Shown: one piece after another, positions 38,508 through 40,939 of the stretch
Position numbering within the stretch: the first letter of the stretch is position 1
Layout of the letters: each line of letters opens with the position of its first letter
From: an uncultured Leptolyngbyaceae cyanobacterium
GTDB taxonomy: Bacteria; Cyanobacteriota; Cyanobacteriia; Leptolyngbyales; Leptolyngbyaceae
Direction of reading: 5' to 3'
NCBI GenBank assembly: GCA_938023035.1
Contig: CALIDI010000008.1
Span: 1-40,939, forward strand
Length of the DNA: 40,939 nucleotides
Made by a program: the position numbers and the translations under genes
Notes under the pieces: model-generated
What the model was told of the DNA's origin: nothing
Database searches by the model: none
Seen by the model: the letters and a program-made list of their open reading frames with translations, nothing else

Positions 38508-39054
38508 AGAGCCTCTCAGTGAATGAACATTGCTTTGATCCAAGCTTACCGGTGTGAATCTATCCGTATTTTTGCGGAGTTACTGACGCTGGGCATCTAC
38601 CAGAGGAATCAACCCTCAACCCAAATCAAATGACAAAAATCTTTCCGTCGAAGGATGTTCGATTGTTTCAATCTATCCCCTCTGGGAAGAATAGAACCCT
38701 AGATAGAAAGTTTCCTCTAGTGTCCTGACTATATACAGCCGTAGCCATCCTCTTAATACCTGGAGCGATTGCAGCAACGCCTTAAGCCTCACCCCTTAGA
38801 AATAAGGATTTCATAACCTGACCACGAGGTGCAGAGAACACAGAGCCATCTCTCGGTGCCATCCGGGTCTCTGAGGTCAAGCCTAACGATTTTCAGTCCT
38901 TGCACTTATGATGCTAAAAACAGAACCCAAAGCGACTCTGCGGTGATCGATTCTGAGCGCTCTTGCATCCGTTTTACGACTTGATTAATCTGTTTGATTA
39001 ATCTGTATTCCTTAGAGTTGGACATTTCTTCCAGGTAGGGATCGCACTACATCC
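38508..39054. other. Divergent upstream region of the SDR operon and the osmoprotectant genes
   Basis: No gene is called. Promoters of both divergent operons should lie here. The tandem palindrome repeat at 38981-39006, listed separately, is the only strong structure. Confidence 0.5.
38981..39006 (+). promoter_or_regulatory. Tandem 13-bp repeat with palindromic cores
   Basis: TTGATTAATCTGT occurs exactly twice in a row (38981-38993 and 38994-39006). Each copy holds the perfect 8-bp palindrome GATTAATC. It lies 49 bp before the permease ATG, a plausible place for an operator. No regulator is identified; a two-copy duplication without function is the alternative. Confidence 0.4.
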
Positions 39055-39693
39055 ATGCAGAACTTCTTTTTGATTCGCTATGGGGGCGAAATTTTGCGCC
39101 GCACGGGGGAGCACTTAGTACTGGTGGCCTGTGCCATCGCGATCGCCACTCTGATTGGCATTCCTCTGGGCATTGTTATCACCCGTCACCGCCGCCTGCG
39201 TCAACCGATTCTGGCGCTGGCCAATATTTTTCAAACAATTCCCAGTTTGGCCCTGTTTGGGCTGCTGCTACCGATCCCCCTGATTGCTGGCATTGGTGCG
39301 ATTCCGGCGATTGTCACCCTGACGCTCTACTCCTTTCTGCCGATTATTCGTAATACTTACGTAGGCATCACCAACATTGACCCGGCAGTGCGAGAAGCCG
39401 GTCAGGGGATGGGCATGACCGACTGGCAATTGCTGTCTCAGGTGGAGTTACCCCTGGCCTCGGGGGTGATTTTAGCGGGTTTACGGGTGGCAACGGTGAT
39501 TGCGATTGGTGTTGCGACCATTGCAGCGGCGATTGGAGCTGGTGGTTTGGGGCAACTGATTTTTCGAGGAATCTCTGTAGTGAACGACCAACTGATTTTG
39601 GCAGGAGCGGTGCCCGCCGCAGCGATCGCCCTAGTGGCAGATTATGGCCTAGGCCGGCTGGAAAAGCGACTCAATCGTAGAGGTCAACCGTGA
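39055..39693 (+). CDS. Osmoprotectant (glycine betaine/choline) ABC transporter permease, OpuBB/ProW-like
   Basis: A 212-residue permease, the usual short OpuBB length, with five or six hydrophobic segments. The family pattern is evident in LVLVACAIAIATLIGIPLGIVITRH, the coupling loop VREAGQGMGMTDWQLLSQVELPLASGVILAGLRVATVIAIGVATIAAAIGAGGLG and the C-terminal YGLGRLEKRL. It overlaps the binding-protein gene by GTGA at 39690-39693. The ATPase gene is not in the window. It is intact, ATG 39055. Confidence 0.92.
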   Translation: MQNFFLIRYGGEILRRTGEHLVLVACAIAIATLIGIPLGIVITRHRRLRQPILALANIFQTIPSLALFGLLLPIPLIAGIGAIPAIVTLTLYSFLPIIRNTYVGITNIDPAVREAGQGMGMTDWQLLSQVELPLASGVILAGLRVATVIAIGVATIAAAIGAGGLGQLIFRGISVVNDQLILAGAVPAAAIALVADYGLGRLEKRLNRRGQP

Positions 39694-40595
39694 ACCCCAA
39701 AATGACCATCCGCCAATTGCTCATCTTGTTTCTGCTAGCAGTGGTTTGCCTGGGGGCCGTTGCCTGTCGGGGCAATACGCCAACAGGGCAGCAGGCCGAC
39801 CTAGTGATTGCCTCAAAGGGCTTCACCGAGCAGGACATTTTGCAAGAATTGCTAGCTCAGCAAATTGAACGTCGTACACAGTTGAAGGTTGATCGGCGAC
39901 GACTAGTCGGTTTTGTGGCCCATAAAGCCCTGATCAACGGGCAAATTGACGGCTATGTCGAGTATACGGGAACCGCTTATGTTGGCTATTTGCAACAACC
40001 CGTATTAACCGATGCCGCCGAAACTCGTCAACGCCTAACAGATCTCTATGCCACCCAATTTAATTTGCAGGTGCTGCCTTCCCTTGGCTTTGAAAATACC
40101 TTTGCCATGGTGATTCGGGGAGAAGATGCCCAACGCTATCAGGTTGCCACCCTTTCTGAGGCTGCCCAGTATGCACCGCAATGGCGAGCAGGTTTTGGCT
40201 ACGAGCTTCTGGAGCGGGAAGATGGCTTTCCTGGGTTGGCGCAAACCTATCACCTGCAATTTGCCCACAGCCCCGAAGTGATGGATCTTGGGTTAATCTA
40301 CCGCGCCTTAACTCAAAAAAAGGTGGATTTCATTGCGGGCAACTCAACCGATGGGCAGATTGCGCGCTTAGGACTGGTGGTTTTGCAGGATGACAAACAC
40401 TACTTTCCCCCCTATTAGGCGGTGCCCATTTTCCGTTGGGAAACCTTGCAAACGTATCCGCAATTGCAAGGGGCGATCGCCGAATTGGCAGGCAAAATTT
40501 CTTCTGAAGCGATGCAAAATCTGAATTACCAGGTGGAAGGGGAGTTGCGTGACGTGAGAGAAGTTGTCCAAGAGTTTTTACAAACTCAGACTTAA
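39690..40595 (+). pseudogene. Osmoprotectant-binding lipoprotein interrupted by TAG
   Basis: GTG 39690 overlaps the permease stop. The product starts with a lipoprotein-type signal (LLILFLLAVVCLGAVAC, Cys at about residue 26) and continues as an OpuBC-like glycine betaine/choline-binding domain (VIASKGFTEQDILQELLAQQIE, VEYTGTAYVGYL). At 40416-40418 a TAG ends the frame after 242 codons, right after KHYFPPY. The same frame then runs 58 more codons (AVPIFRWETLQ, ELAGKISSEAMQNLNYQVEGE) to TAA at 40593-40595, which is the normal C-terminal lobe. GAG to TAG is the simplest change. The truncated form lacks the last helices and is probably inactive; recent mutation, sequencing error or readthrough are possible. 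Confidence 0.88.
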
Positions 40596-40629
40596 GCATC
40601 TCTTTCTGGTAAAACCAGACGGTTCTCCG

Positions 40630-40774
40630 TATAATGAGATTCAAGTGAAGAAATGTAAACATTCCCTACATTTTTGTCGCTTAATGGAAATATCCATTAA
40701 TCTGGCAGGAGTAGATGGAAATAAAGCTTTACATCACCTAAGTACTTATACTCATTTTTGCGGAGTTTTGCGCC
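40630..40774 (+). promoter_or_regulatory. Putative psbD promoter and leader
   Basis: A perfect -10 hexamer TATAAT lies at 40630-40635, without a good -35 box 17 bp before it. The following leader of about 130 bases has AAATGTA (40651-40657) paired with TACATTT (40667-40673), and TTAATGGA (40681-40688) with TCCATTAA (40693-40700), both perfect stems. AATGT at 40652-40656 could also pair with ACATT at 40659-40663. Light and RNA-level control is usual for psbD, but the role of these stems is inferred. A TTTACAT at 40729-40735 resembles one half of an RpaB-type HLR1 site. Confidence 0.45.
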
Positions 40775-40939
40775 ATGACTATTGCAGTCGGACGCGTCCA
40801 GCAACGGGGCTGGTTTGATGCCCTGGATGACTGGCTCAAGCGTGACCGTTTTGTCTTTATCGGGTGGTCAGGCCTGTTGCTGTTTCCCTGTGCCTACTTG
40901 GCTCTGGGGGGCTGGCTGACCGGCACCACCTTCGTCACC
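40775..40939 (+). CDS. psbD: Photosystem II D2 protein, 5' part
   Basis: The first 55 codons of D2, [20 protein letters not shown] at the start, then [34 protein letters not shown] to the window edge. D2 is, with D1, the reaction-centre core of photosystem II in the thylakoid membrane; this part is the stromal N-terminus and the first half of helix A. It is nearly identical in all cyanobacteria. psbC normally overlaps its 3' end, outside the window. ATG 40775. Confidence 0.98.
   Translation, partial: MTIAVGRVQQRGWFDALDDWLKRDRFVFIGWSGLLLFPCAYLALGGWLTGTTFVT

Overview
This window comes from a cyanobacterium. The evidence is the first 55 codons of psbD (photosystem II D2) at the right edge, a cyanobacterial-type ndhH, an rbp-rpsU pair, a FutA-type iron-binding protein, and many copies of the HIP1 octamer GCGATCGC (for example 4577-4584 and 8663-8670). 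Moderate GC, mixed strands, loose spacing and many intergenic repeats suggest a Leptolyngbya-like or other filamentous lineage rather than a streamlined picocyanobacterium; that placement is inference. No tRNA, rRNA, CRISPR array or insertion sequence was found.

Layout. 1-6.2 kb: the edge of an unidentified gene, a GT-C type membrane glycosyltransferase, ndhH, an ExbB/TolQ-like channel protein without its ExbD partner, and a cyanobacterial membrane-anchored protein of unknown function. 6.4-13.4 kb: core metabolism and translation (cimA, ispG, a GH57 protein, prfC). 13.7-18.98 kb: futA, a YdcF/DUF218 protein, an FTR1 iron permease and a tyrosine recombinase. 19-23.1 kb: a LivM/LivG-like amino-acid transporter pair, a divergent DppB-like permease, and ureD. 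23.2-30.4 kb: alaS, serA, an M20 amidohydrolase and a lone MalG-like permease. 30.8-34 kb: an FtsJ-like methyltransferase, a pyruvate kinase pseudogene, and the rbp-rpsU pair. 34.2-38.5 kb, minus strand: a probable five-gene operon made of a glucose-dehydrogenase-type SDR, an internally deleted MGH1/GH63-like glucosidase, an SMP-30 lactonase, a ferric-reductase-like flavocytochrome and a small membrane protein. 39-40.6 kb: an osmoprotectant permease plus a binding protein interrupted by a stop codon. 40.6-40.94 kb: psbD leader and 5' end.

How the genes may work together. futA and FTR1 both point to iron uptake, but they are separate units and the rest of the Fut transporter is not here. The minus-strand operon at 34.2-38.5 kb reads as a sugar oxidation module: SDR makes lactone plus NAD(P)H, SMP-30 opens the lactone, and the flavocytochrome could take the electrons. 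Its hydrolase has lost its core. Several ABC components (FutA, DppB-like, MalG-like, OpuB-like) lack partners nearby.

The strongest surprises are signs of decay or remodelling: the pyruvate kinase pseudogene with many lesions, the in-frame internal deletion of the glucosidase, and the in-frame TAG in the osmoprotectant-binding protein. There is also an interspersed intergenic repeat of about 85 bp, a recurring pattern of two-copy short tandem duplications, and several clean inverted repeats in leaders (futA, psbD). I did not find a convincing new defence or mobile system.
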